From Nonomuraea polychroma (lineage in GTDB: Bacteria; Actinomycetota; Actinomycetes; Streptosporangiales; Streptosporangiaceae): a DNA stretch of 64,000 bases. Under the pieces are notes generated by a model. The model was not told the DNA's origin. It made no database searches and saw nothing but the letters and a program-made list of their open reading frames with translations. A program made the position numbers and the translations under genes. Below, piece by piece: positions 33,044 to 41,284 of the stretch. The stretch spans positions 1,736,001 through 1,800,000 of the forward strand of contig NZ_SAUN01000001.1 of NCBI RefSeq assembly GCF_004011505.1, read 5' to 3'. Each line of letters starts with the position of its first letter. Within the stretch, counting starts at the first letter, position 1.

Positions 33044-34098
33044 TTCCCCGGCACGACCCCCAGCACAAGGCGTTCGCCAGCGACAACTACGCGGGCGTAC
33101 ACCCCGAGATCCTCCAGGCGATCGCGACCGCCAACGGCGGTCACCAGGTCTCCTACGGTGACGACGTGTACACCGAGGCCCTGCAGGACGTCTTCCGGCA
33201 GCACTTCGGCGAGCAGGCGCAGGCATGGCCGGTGTTCAACGGCACGGCCGCGAACGTGGTCTCCCTCCGCGCCATGACCGCGCACTGGGAGGCGGTCATC
33301 TGCGCCGAGACCGCCCACATCAACACCGACGAGGGCGGGGCGCCCGAGGTCGCCGGCGGCATCAAGCTCCTGACCGTCCCCACGCCCGACGGCAAGCTCA
33401 CGCCCGAGCTGATCGACCGGCAGGCGTGGGGCTTCGGCGACGTGCACCGGGCCCAGCCGCGGGTGGTGTCCATCTCGAACACCACCGAGCTGGGCACCCT
33501 CTACACGCCCGACGAGGTCGCCGCGATCTGCGCGCACGCCCACGAACTCGGGCTGCTGGTCCACCTCGACGGCTCCCGGCTGACGAACGCGGCGGCCGCG
33601 CTGGACGTGCCCATGCGGGCGCTCACCACGGACGCCGGTGTGGACGTGCTGTCCTTCGGCGGCACCAAGATCGGCCTGTTGTACGGCGAGGCCGTCGTCG
33701 TGCTCAACCCCTCGGCCGCCACCGGGGTGGACTACATCCGCAAGACGTTCATGCAGCTGTCGTCGAAGATGCGTTTCGTGTCGGCGCAGTTCGAGGCCCT
33801 GTTGTCGGGGGACCTGTGGTTGCGGAACGCGCGCCGGGCCAACGCCATGGGGCGGCGCCTGGCCGAGGCCGTGCGCGACATCCCCGGCGTCACGGTGCCC
33901 CGGCCGGTGGAGGCCAACGCCGTCTTCGCCGTCCTGCCCAGGGATGTGACGGAGCGGCTGCAGAAGCGGTTCCGGTTCTACACCTGGAACGAGGCGACGG
34001 GAGAGGTGCGGTGGATGTGCGCCTTCGACACGACGGAGGCCGACGTGGATGCCTTCGCCGCCGCCGTCGCCGAGGAAATGCGCACCGCCACCTCCTGA
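33040..34098 (+). CDS. ltaE: low-specificity L-threonine aldolase
   Basis: A 352-residue fold-type I PLP enzyme. Typical segments are FASDNYAGVHPEIL, GTAANVVSLRAM, HLDGSRLTNAA and the PLP-binding lysine in SFGGTKIGLLYGEAV. It cleaves L-threonine and related beta-hydroxy amino acids to glycine and an aldehyde. The TTG at 33040 overlaps the SDR stop and gives the expected N-terminus. It is the last gene of the DUF6421 operon. Confidence 0.9.
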   Translation: MIPRHDPQHKAFASDNYAGVHPEILQAIATANGGHQVSYGDDVYTEALQDVFRQHFGEQAQAWPVFNGTAANVVSLRAMTAHWEAVICAETAHINTDEGGAPEVAGGIKLLTVPTPDGKLTPELIDRQAWGFGDVHRAQPRVVSISNTTELGTLYTPDEVAAICAHAHELGLLVHLDGSRLTNAAAALDVPMRALTTDAGVDVLSFGGTKIGLLYGEAVVVLNPSAATGVDYIRKTFMQLSSKMRFVSAQFEALLSGDLWLRNARRANAMGRRLAEAVRDIPGVTVPRPVEANAVFAVLPRDVTERLQKRFRFYTWNEATGEVRWMCAFDTTEADVDAFAAAVAEEMRTATS

Positions 34099-34373
34099 CG
34101 CCCCGGGCCTTGGCGGCCAGACCTGCGCCACCCCACCGGCCTCCGCACCACCACCATCGGTCCCTTCTGCACCCCCACGGCCTGCTGCTCCATCCCGGCC
34201 GTCGCGGGGCGGGGCGTCAGGAGGCAGAGGCGGCGAAGAGGGTCCACGTCGGCCGACCGGCACCGGTGCGGCGAGACGGGATGAGGTGGGTGCGGTGCCG
34301 GCCGGGTGTCGTGCCGTGTGGTGAGCGGCCGGAGGCTGGGGCGCGGAGATGCAGGGGCGGAGGCCGGGACGCG

Positions 34374-35849
34374 TCAGGGCTTGCCGGCGTGGCGGGCGTT
34401 GGGGCGCAGGGCCAGGCGGGCGGCCTGCCAGCCACCCATCCCATGGGTCCCGGCCCCCGGCGGCGTCGAGGCCGAGCACAGGAACACGCCGGGAAGGGGC
34501 GTACGCCATGGGGCAGGCGACCACACAGGCCGGCGCAGGAACTGCGTCAGGCTCGCCAGCCCGCCCCCGATGTCGCCCCCCACCAGGTTCGGATTGCCCG
34601 CTTCCAGGTCCGCGGGCCCCATCGCGTGCCGGGCCAGCACGCGGTCACGGAACCCCGGGGCGTACCGCTCGATCTGCGTCTCGATGGCGTCCGTCATGTC
34701 CACCGCCGAGCCGTGGGGAACGTGGCAGTAAGCCCACAGAGTGTGCCCGCCCCGGGTCGGATCGGCCGCGTACGGCTGGACGAGGAGCACGTACGGCCGG
34801 GGCGAATGGCGCCCCGCCGCCATCTCCGCCTCGCTGAGCGCGATCTCCTCCAGCGTGCCGCCCAGGTGGACGGTGCCCGCGTCCGCCACCGCCGGATCCC
34901 GCCACGGCACGGGCCCGTCCAGCGCCCAGTCCAGCTTGAACACCCCGGGACCGTAGCGGAACCGTTCGAGCCGCCGGCGGTAGCCCGCGGGCAGGTCGGT
35001 CATGGCGATGAGCTGCCGGGGCGTCACGTCGAGCACCACGGTCGGCGCCGACAGCTCGGCCAGGCGGCGCACCCTGTGCCCCGCGACCGCCTCCCCGCCC
35101 AGCGACCTGAGCTCGGCCACGAGCGCGTCGGCCAGCACCTGGGATCCGCCCCGCACCAGCGGCCAGCCGACCAGGTGAGTCAAGGACGCCAGCAGCAAGC
35201 CGTAGCCGGCGGTGATGGGGGAGCGCAGGTCGAGCACGGAATGCGCGGCCATGCCCGCGATCACCGCCCGCCCCTCCACGGTGCTGAAGGCCCGCCGGGC
35301 GAACGTCGTGGCGGGCAGCGCACCCGCGAGCCCGAATCTGGCCGCCTGCGCGAACGCCCGCGGCGGCACGTGCCACGGCCCCAAGGGTTTGAGCAGCAGC
35401 TCCACCAGCGGGAATCCGGCTCGTGCCGTCGCGCCGACGGTGGCCAGCCACGCGCCCGCGTCCCGCCCGAGTGCCTCGGCGGTGCGGCGCGGGTCGCGGT
35501 GCACGAGCACCGCGGGACGGTCGTCCAGCGGATGGGCGGCGGGCACCGCGGGATGGGCGAACCGGACCCCGCTCAGGAACGCGCTGCCCCTGTGGGACTC
35601 GCCCTCTTCGGATGACTCGCCCCCCTTGAGACCGAGCTCCCGGAACGCAGGCGATGCCAGCGCCATCGCCATGATGGTCGCCCCGAGGTCGTGCACCCGG
35701 CCCGGCAGTGTCAGCTCGCCGGAGCGCAGCCCGCCGCCGAACCGCTCGGCCGCCTCCAGCAGCAGCACCTTGCGCCCGGCACGGGCCAGCGTGACCGCGG
35801 CGACCAACCCGTTGGGGCCGGAGCCGACGACCACCGCGTCAGCGTCCAT
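34374..35849 (-). CDS. FAD-dependent amine-oxidase/phytoene-desaturase-like oxidoreductase
   Basis: A 491-residue flavoprotein: dinucleotide-binding AVVVGSGPNGLVAAVTLARAGRKVLLLEAAERFGGGLRS at the N-terminus and the closing FAD motif FLCSASTPPGAGTHGMGGWQAARLAL. This is the PYROXD2/CrtI-like group. The substrate is unknown; no carotenoid genes are nearby. The ATG at 35849 is coupled to the DUF305 stop (TGATG); a GTG one codon upstream is an alternative. Confidence 0.88.
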   Translation of the reverse strand: MDADAVVVGSGPNGLVAAVTLARAGRKVLLLEAAERFGGGLRSGELTLPGRVHDLGATIMAMALASPAFRELGLKGGESSEEGESHRGSAFLSGVRFAHPAVPAAHPLDDRPAVLVHRDPRRTAEALGRDAGAWLATVGATARAGFPLVELLLKPLGPWHVPPRAFAQAARFGLAGALPATTFARRAFSTVEGRAVIAGMAAHSVLDLRSPITAGYGLLLASLTHLVGWPLVRGGSQVLADALVAELRSLGGEAVAGHRVRRLAELSAPTVVLDVTPRQLIAMTDLPAGYRRRLERFRYGPGVFKLDWALDGPVPWRDPAVADAGTVHLGGTLEEIALSEAEMAAGRHSPRPYVLLVQPYAADPTRGGHTLWAYCHVPHGSAVDMTDAIETQIERYAPGFRDRVLARHAMGPADLEAGNPNLVGGDIGGGLASLTQFLRRPVWSPAPWRTPLPGVFLCSASTPPGAGTHGMGGWQAARLALRPNARHAGKP

Positions 35850-36484
35850 CACTGGGGTGGCAGTATGGACGGATAAGGCTGGGCGCCGCGCTGGCGCAGC
35901 ATGTCGGTCATGAGCTTGATCTCGCTGCTCTGCCCCTGGACGATCTTCTGCGCCATGCTGACGACCTCAGGCCGGGTGGACAGCTTGAGCACGCCCTCGG
36001 CCATCTCCACGCCGCCCTCGTGGTGGCGGATCATCAGCTGCAGGAAGAGGATCTCGGCCTGCGTGCCCTGCGCCTCCTTGAGCTTGGCCAGCTCCGCCGG
36101 AGTCGCCATGCCGGGCATCGTGCCGGGCGCGGTCGTGGTGCCCCCGCCGTGCCCGTGGCCGCTCATCCAGGCCATCGGCCGCTGGTCGGTCGCCTGGTCC
36201 AGCCCCCACTGCTGCAGCCAGCCGATGAACATGCCACGCTGGTTGGCCTGGGTGTAGATGATGTCGTAGGCCAGATTCCTGACCTCCTTGGCGGGGCCCT
36301 TGTCCCTGATCGTGAACGCCATGTCCACGGCCTGCGCGTGGTGCGCGGCCATGTCGCGGGCGAACCCGGCCTCGGGCGAGGAGTCCCCGGGCGTGCCCGC
36401 TCGGCCGAACAACAAGAACGCGGCCGCGGCGAGCACGAGCACGCCGCAGACGATGAGGAGTGGATTCCTGACGGGCTTTTCCAT
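35849..36484 (-). CDS. DUF305 family protein
   Basis: A 211-residue protein with an N-terminal membrane anchor (residues 8-27) and two DUF305 repeats. The repeats carry the metal-ligand-like patterns FARDMAAHHAQAVDMA and LMIRHHEGGVEMAE, plus a His/Gly/Met-rich linker (MSGHGHGGGTTTAPGTMPGM). The fold is ferritin-like and exported; copper binding is suspected for the family but unproven. It sits back to back with a DUF3105 gene, a pairing common in actinomycetes. Confidence 0.9.
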   Translation of the reverse strand: MEKPVRNPLLIVCGVLVLAAAAFLLFGRAGTPGDSSPEAGFARDMAAHHAQAVDMAFTIRDKGPAKEVRNLAYDIIYTQANQRGMFIGWLQQWGLDQATDQRPMAWMSGHGHGGGTTTAPGTMPGMATPAELAKLKEAQGTQAEILFLQLMIRHHEGGVEMAEGVLKLSTRPEVVSMAQKIVQGQSSEIKLMTDMLRQRGAQPYPSILPPQ

Positions 36485-36604
36485 GGCTCGTCCAGCGTAC
36501 CCACCTGTTCGCGCGCCTGTGATCGCACGCTTACATCGCTCTTATTCTCCGCATACGGCCGGAGGGCATAAGGTGACCCCTGTTGGTACGCCGATGGAGG
36601 AACG

Positions 36605-37312
36605 ATGACGAAGGAGAAGGCGCAGGCGAGGCGCGAGCATCTGCAGCAGATGCGGGCCGAGCAGAAGCGCAAACAACGCCGCGCCGCGCTGCTCATGTGG
36701 GGAACGGGCGGGCTGATCATCGTGTTGCTCGTCGGCGTGGTCGGCTATTACCTGATCGATCAGGCTCAGAAGACGTCGCTGGACGCCGTGGCCAACTACA
36801 AGTACGAGGGCAGCCAGCACGTGGGGACCGTGGTCACCTACAAGGAGACCCCGCCGGTGGGCGGCCCGCACAACAACTACTGGCAGCAGTGCGCGATCTA
36901 CGACAAGCCGATCCACTCCGAGCACGCGGTGCACTCGCTGGAGCACGGCGCCGTCTGGATCACCTACCGGCCCGACCTGCCCAAGGCGCAGCTCGACAAG
37001 CTGAAGGAAGTGGCCTCGTCCACGGGCAACCAGGAATACATGCTGATGAGCCCGTTCCCCAACCTGCCCGCACCGATCGTCGTGTCGTCCTGGGGACACC
37101 AGCTCAAGCTCAACAGCCCGGACGACCCGAAGCTCGGGGCGTTCATCAAGCGCTACCAGAACGGCCCTGACACGCCGGAGCTGGGCGCCCCGTGCGGCGG
37201 CGCCGACGCCATCACGACGACGGCCGACCAGGCTCCGCTGCCGCCCGAGCCCACAGGTCAGCAGCAGCCGACGCAGACCGCCGCCCCGTCGCCCAGCCAG
37301 TCCCAGCAGTAG
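36605..37312 (+). CDS. DUF3105 family membrane-anchored protein
   Basis: A 235-residue protein: a charged cytoplasmic N-terminus (KEKAQARREHLQQMRAEQKRKQRR), one membrane helix (about 29-50), then an extracellular DUF3105 domain with GPHNNYWQQCAIYDKPIHSEHAVHSLEHGAVWITYRPD and a Pro/Gln/Ser tail. The conserved Cys/His residues suggest metal binding. GGAGGAACG precedes the ATG. It is divergent from the DUF305 gene. Confidence 0.9.
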   Translation: MTKEKAQARREHLQQMRAEQKRKQRRAALLMWGTGGLIIVLLVGVVGYYLIDQAQKTSLDAVANYKYEGSQHVGTVVTYKETPPVGGPHNNYWQQCAIYDKPIHSEHAVHSLEHGAVWITYRPDLPKAQLDKLKEVASSTGNQEYMLMSPFPNLPAPIVVSSWGHQLKLNSPDDPKLGAFIKRYQNGPDTPELGAPCGGADAITTTADQAPLPPEPTGQQQPTQTAAPSPSQSQQ

Positions 37313-37334
37313 CGGAGCGTGCGGTGCCGGGGCG

Positions 37335-38450
37335 TCAGCCCAGCACCGCCTCCGACGTCGTCCACTCCAGCCCGTGCGCTTCGGCCACGGGCTGGCTGGT
37401 CAGCTGGCCCTCGTGGGTGCTCAGGCCGAGCGCCAGCGCCGGGTCCTCGCGCATGGCCTGCCGCCAGCCCAGGTTGGCCATGGCCAGCGCGTACGGCAAC
37501 GTGACGTTCGTCAGCGCGAACGTCGACGTGTGCGGCACGGCCCCCGGCATGTTGGCCACGCAGTAGAAGATCGAGTCGTGCACCCGGTAGGTCGGCTCCT
37601 CATGCGTGGTGGGCCGCGAGTCCGCGAAGCAGCCGCCCTGGTCGATCGAGATGTCCACCAGCACTGAGCCCGGCTTCATCCGGCTGACCAGTTCGTTGCT
37701 CACCAGCTCGGGCGCCTTGGCGCCGGGCACCAGCACCGCGCCGATGACCAGGTCGGCCTCCAGCACCGCGCGCTCGATCTCCAGGATGTTCGAGGCGACC
37801 GTCTGGCAGTGCCCCTGGTAGATCATGTCGGCCTGGCGCAGCTTGTCGATGTTCTTGTCGAGCAGGAGCACCTCGGCCTGCATGCCGAGAGCGATGGCCG
37901 CGGCGTTCATGCCGGACACGCCGGCCCCGATGACCACGACCCGCGCCGCGTGCACGCCGGAGACGCCGCCCATCAGCACGCCTCTGCCGCCCGCCGACCG
38001 CATCAGGTGGTAGGCCCCCACCTGCGGCGCGAGCCGGCCCGCCACCTCGGACATGGGCGCGAGCAGCGGCAGCGCGCCGTTCGGCGTCTGCACGGTCTCG
38101 TACGCGACCGCGGTGCAGCCCGAGTCGAGCAGCGCCCGCGTACACGCCTTGGAAGCGGCCAGATGCAGGTAGGTGAACAACACCTGGCCCTTGCGCAGCC
38201 GGTGGTACTCCTCCGGCATCGGCTCCTTGACCTTCATGATCAGGTCGCTCGCGGTCCAGACCTCGTCGGCCGTGGGCACGATGACGGCGCCCGCCGCGGC
38301 GAAGTCGGCGTCGGGGATCGACGAGCCCTCGCCCGCCCCCCGCTCGACGTAGACCTGGTGGCCGTGACGCACGAACTCGTGAACCCCCGCTGGGGTCAGC
38401 GCCACGCGATATTCGCTGTTCTTGACTTCTAGAGGAACGCCGACGTTCAT
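37335..38450 (-). CDS. ald: alanine dehydrogenase
   Basis: A 371-residue enzyme, the usual length. Pyruvate/substrate residues lie in KNSEYRVALTPAGV and in KVKEPMPEEYHRL; the NAD-binding loop is VVVIGAGVSGMNAA; and SIDQGGCFADSRPTTH completes the active site. It interconverts L-alanine and pyruvate plus ammonia with NAD. The ATG at 38450 follows GGGAG at good distance; an upstream in-frame extension to 38486 has no family support. It is monocistronic. Confidence 0.95.
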   Translation of the reverse strand: MNVGVPLEVKNSEYRVALTPAGVHEFVRHGHQVYVERGAGEGSSIPDADFAAAGAVIVPTADEVWTASDLIMKVKEPMPEEYHRLRKGQVLFTYLHLAASKACTRALLDSGCTAVAYETVQTPNGALPLLAPMSEVAGRLAPQVGAYHLMRSAGGRGVLMGGVSGVHAARVVVIGAGVSGMNAAAIALGMQAEVLLLDKNIDKLRQADMIYQGHCQTVASNILEIERAVLEADLVIGAVLVPGAKAPELVSNELVSRMKPGSVLVDISIDQGGCFADSRPTTHEEPTYRVHDSIFYCVANMPGAVPHTSTFALTNVTLPYALAMANLGWRQAMREDPALALGLSTHEGQLTSQPVAEAHGLEWTTSEAVLG

Positions 38451-38597
38451 GGAACAACTCCCGTCCATTCGGGATCCTTCCTTCATTCTTCCTCCTCAGA
38501 GGCGGTTGAACGGTGATGCTCCGGCTGATTACCTCGGTTGGGCCGGTCCTCGATAGGCTCACCGGCAGCCCGAACATCAGGATGGGAAACGTCATCG

Positions 38598-39521
38598 ATG
38601 GACAAGCCGGAAGAGCCGCCACTCGCGGACCCGGGGGAGCCGCAGGCGAGCAGAGTCACCACCATCGTGTTGATCGTCTCGCTCGTGCTCGTCGTGCTCG
38701 TCGCAGGCGTGGCCGGCACGGTTGCCGTCCTGATGACGAAAAACCCCGACATGCCGCTGTTAGGCGGCACGGTGCCGCACCGTCTGCCCGTGCCCATCCA
38801 CTTCGCCCCGGTCCGGGAGACCAAGCCCGCGCCGTGCCCCGGCGACCCGGCCGTGCTGGATGAGGAGCAGAAGACCTGCTACCTGCTGGAGGACGGCGTC
38901 ACGGTCCACGCCGTCCAGCAGATCGAGCCGGTGCGCGAGAAGGACGGCCAATACTCCGTGCGCATCGCGATCGCGCCGGCGTTCAAGGAGAAGCTGGTCC
39001 AGCTCATCGACGAGATGGTGATCGAGCAGCGGCAGGTGGCGGTCGTGCTCGCGCCTGAGCAGCCCGACCAGCCCAAGATCGTGCTGGCCGCGCCCATCGT
39101 CACCCAGGCCATGGACGGCGACAGCATGAGCATCACCGGGTTCACCGAGGAGGAGGCCCGCGCGCTGACCGCCCGCCTGCTCGGCCCAGGGGCGAGCGGC
39201 ACCCCCGCGCCCACCGAACCCGCCGGCAGCAGCCCACCGGCCACGCCCCCCGGCACGACCGGCACCACAGGGACGCCCAGCACCACAGGGACCCCCGGCA
39301 CCACGGGAAGCACGGGCACCACGGGAACGAACCCGGCCAACCCCGGCGTGACCAATCCCGCGACCAACTCCGGCCGCACCCCCGACCGCCACTACGCCAC
39401 CTGCAAGGAGGCCGTGGCGGCCGGCTACGGGCCCTATCACAAGGGCACGCACGAGGAATACTCCTGGTACCCCGACGTCGACAACAACGGCACGGCCTGC
39501 AACTCCGCGGACATCCGCTAG
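38598..39521 (+). CDS. membrane-anchored protein with SecD-like domain and C-terminal excalibur domain
   Basis: A 307-residue protein: a short cytoplasmic tail, one membrane helix (about 19-45), and an extracellular domain that resembles the SecD first periplasmic region (VTVHAVQQIEPVREKDGQYSVRIAIAP...). A low-complexity Gly/Thr/Pro linker (about 210-262) leads to an excalibur calcium-binding domain (CKEAVAAGYGPYHKGTHEEY...DVDNNGTACNS). It is probably a cell-surface protein; the function is unknown. The Gly-Thr-Thr repeats are encoded by an ACC/GGC-rich tract. Confidence 0.75.
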   Translation: MDKPEEPPLADPGEPQASRVTTIVLIVSLVLVVLVAGVAGTVAVLMTKNPDMPLLGGTVPHRLPVPIHFAPVRETKPAPCPGDPAVLDEEQKTCYLLEDGVTVHAVQQIEPVREKDGQYSVRIAIAPAFKEKLVQLIDEMVIEQRQVAVVLAPEQPDQPKIVLAAPIVTQAMDGDSMSITGFTEEEARALTARLLGPGASGTPAPTEPAGSSPPATPPGTTGTTGTPSTTGTPGTTGSTGTTGTNPANPGVTNPATNSGRTPDRHYATCKEAVAAGYGPYHKGTHEEYSWYPDVDNNGTACNSADIR

Positions 39522-39524
39522 TCG

Positions 39525-40904
39525 CTAGTCGAACAGCCGCTCAAGCCACTCGATCCCGAAGTACGCCAGGAAGATCGCCGACACGATCCACAACAACCAC
39601 GGGATCTCGGCGAACTTCCCCTTGACGGCCTTGATGAGCGTGTAGACGATCACACCGGCGCCCACGCCGTTGGTGATCGAGTAGGTGAACGGCATCAGCG
39701 CGATGGTGAGGAACGCGGGCACGGCCAGCTCCAGGTCGTCCCACGGCACGTTCTTGCTCTGCATCATCATCAACGCCCCGACCAGCACCAGCGCGGGCGC
39801 CGCCGCGGCGGCCGGCACCACCGCGGCCAGCGGCGTGAACAGCAGCGTCAGCCCCAGCAGCGCCCCTGTGGCCACGCTGGCGAGGCCCGTCCGCGCCCCC
39901 TCGCCGACGCCGGCGGCCGACTCCACGAAGACGGTGTTGGCCGAAGAGCTCACCATGCCGCCCACGACGCCGCCCACACCGTCCACGGTCAGGACCCGGC
40001 CCAGCCGCGGGACGCGCCCCTGCTGGTCCACGAGCCCGGCCTCGTCGCTGACGCCGATGATCGTGCCCATCGCGTCGAAGAACCCGGACAACACCAGCGT
40101 GAACAGCACCACCGTCGCCGTCAGCGCACCCGCCCTGGCGAACCCGCCGAACAGATCGAACTGGCCGACCAGCCCGAATTGCGGCGCCGCCACCAGCGAC
40201 TCGGGCACCCGCGGCGTGACCACGCCCCACGACCGGGGATCGATCGTGGCCACGGCGTTCACCAGGATGGACAGGGCCGCGGTCACGACGATGCTGATGA
40301 GGATGGCGCCAGGGACGCGGCGCGCGAACAGCGCGATCATCAGCAGCAGGCCGAAGCAGAACATCGTGACCGGCCAGCCTGTCAGGTGCCCGGTGGCGCC
40401 GAGCTGGACGGGCGTGCCCGCGCCCGCCGCCACGAAACCGGCGTCGACCAGCCCGATCAGCGCGATGAACAGGCCGATGCCCACGCTGATGGCATGCTTG
40501 AGCGCCAGCGGGATCGCGTTCATGATCAGCGTGCGCAGGCCGGTCACGGCCAGCACGATGATCGCGACGCCTTCGAGCACCACCAGGCCCATGGCCTCGG
40601 CCCACGTCATGTGCGGCGCGGCCTGGTAGGCGACCACCGCGTTCAGCCCCAGCCCGGCGGCCAGGCCGAAGGGGGCGTTGCCGATGAAGGCCATGAGCAA
40701 CGTGCACACGGCCGCGGCCAGCGCCGTGGAGGTGGTCAGCTCGCCGATCGAGAGCCGGGCGCCCGTGACGTCCTTGGCGCCGGCCAGGATGATCGGGTTG
40801 AGCAGGATGATGTACGCCATGGCCACGAACGTGGTGATCCCGCCACGCACCTCGCGGCCGACAGTGGTCCCCCGCCCGGTCAGCTCGAAGAATCGGTCAA
40901 GCAC
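39525..40904 (-). CDS. NCS2/AzgA-type purine permease
   Basis: A 459-residue membrane transporter of the AzgA group, with about 13 helices. Diagnostic segments are GGITTFVAMAYIILLNP, FGLAAGLGLNAVVAY and SGFFDAMGTIIGVSDEAG. Members import adenine, guanine or hypoxanthine with protons. The GTG at 40904 has a GGGGG ribosome-binding site. The leader upstream (40905-41028) is strongly structured, and a hairpin covers that ribosome-binding site. Neighbouring xanthine dehydrogenase and PucR genes support a purine role. Confidence 0.92.
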   Translation of the reverse strand: MLDRFFELTGRGTTVGREVRGGITTFVAMAYIILLNPIILAGAKDVTGARLSIGELTTSTALAAAVCTLLMAFIGNAPFGLAAGLGLNAVVAYQAAPHMTWAEAMGLVVLEGVAIIVLAVTGLRTLIMNAIPLALKHAISVGIGLFIALIGLVDAGFVAAGAGTPVQLGATGHLTGWPVTMFCFGLLLMIALFARRVPGAILISIVVTAALSILVNAVATIDPRSWGVVTPRVPESLVAAPQFGLVGQFDLFGGFARAGALTATVVLFTLVLSGFFDAMGTIIGVSDEAGLVDQQGRVPRLGRVLTVDGVGGVVGGMVSSSANTVFVESAAGVGEGARTGLASVATGALLGLTLLFTPLAAVVPAAAAAPALVLVGALMMMQSKNVPWDDLELAVPAFLTIALMPFTYSITNGVGAGVIVYTLIKAVKGKFAEIPWLLWIVSAIFLAYFGIEWLERLFD

Positions 40905-40907
40905 ACC

Positions 40908-40930
40908 ATCCCCCAGACGATCAGGGGGAT
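40908..40930 (-). promoter_or_regulatory. hairpin sequestering the permease ribosome-binding site
   Basis: On the minus strand ATCCCCC (40930-40924) pairs perfectly with GGGGGAT (40914-40908) across a 9-nt loop. The right arm is the ribosome-binding site of the GTG at 40904. It is a natural translational off-switch. Confidence 0.65.
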
Positions 40931-40946
40931 CGATTGGACCAGCCTA

Positions 40947-41028
40947 ATAGAAAACCTGCTCATCAAGAGGCCGCCCCACCAGCGTGTCCGGTTAGGACCG
41001 TAGCGGCCGATCGATGCAGATTTTCTAT
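40947..41028 (-). ncRNA. candidate structured cis-regulatory leader RNA of the purine permease
   Basis: Read as minus-strand RNA, AUAGAAAAUCUGC (41028-41016) pairs over its full 13 nt with GCAGGUUUUCUAU (40959-40947), with one G-U pair. Inside it GGCCGC (41008-41003) pairs with GCGGCC (40974-40969), and GUCC (40998-40995) can pair with GGAC (40989-40986). The AT-rich closing stem stands out in this GC-rich sequence. A ribosome-binding-site hairpin follows. It matches no riboswitch class I recognise; a terminator of the upstream EF-hand gene is the main alternative. Confidence 0.5.
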
Positions 41029-41050
41029 GAGGACCCGGCGGGGGACAAGA

Positions 41051-41284
41051 TCACGCCTTCTCGTGCCGCCCGTGGCCGACGAGGCCGACGAACTCCTCGA
41101 GCCCGATCGTGCCGTCGCCGTCGCGGTCGGCGGACTTGATGAACGCCTCGATCTCGCTCTCGGACGCGCCCTGCCCGCCCAGCGCCTCGTTGGCCTTGCG
41201 GATCTCGGCCGCGGTCAGCAGGCCGTCGCCGTCGGTGTCGAAGCGCCGGAATTCCGCCTCGGCCGCCTCACGTGCGCTTGCCAT
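41051..41284 (-). CDS. small EF-hand calcium-binding protein
   Basis: A 77-residue protein with two canonical EF-hand loops: DTDGDGLLTAAE (about 16-27) and DRDGDGTIGLEE (about 53-64). Both keep the D-x-D-x-D-G pattern and the final Glu. It is a calcium sensor or buffer of the calmodulin-like calerythrin/CabD kind. GGGGAGG six bases ahead sets the ATG at 41284. It overlaps the end of the xanthine dehydrogenase gene by 17 bp and is likely co-transcribed with it. Confidence 0.93.
   Translation of the reverse strand: MASAREAAEAEFRRFDTDGDGLLTAAEIRKANEALGGQGASESEIEAFIKSADRDGDGTIGLEEFVGLVGHGRHEKA

Noticed and set aside
34099..34373. 275-bp convergent intergenic gap after the threonine aldolase
   Set aside because: Checked for a gene, RNA or clear terminator; I see only GC-rich sequence without a supported feature.
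39200..39350. Repetitive ACC/GGC tract suggestive of a DNA repeat
   Set aside because: It encodes the Gly/Thr/Pro linker of the excalibur-domain protein and is ordinary low-complexity coding sequence.
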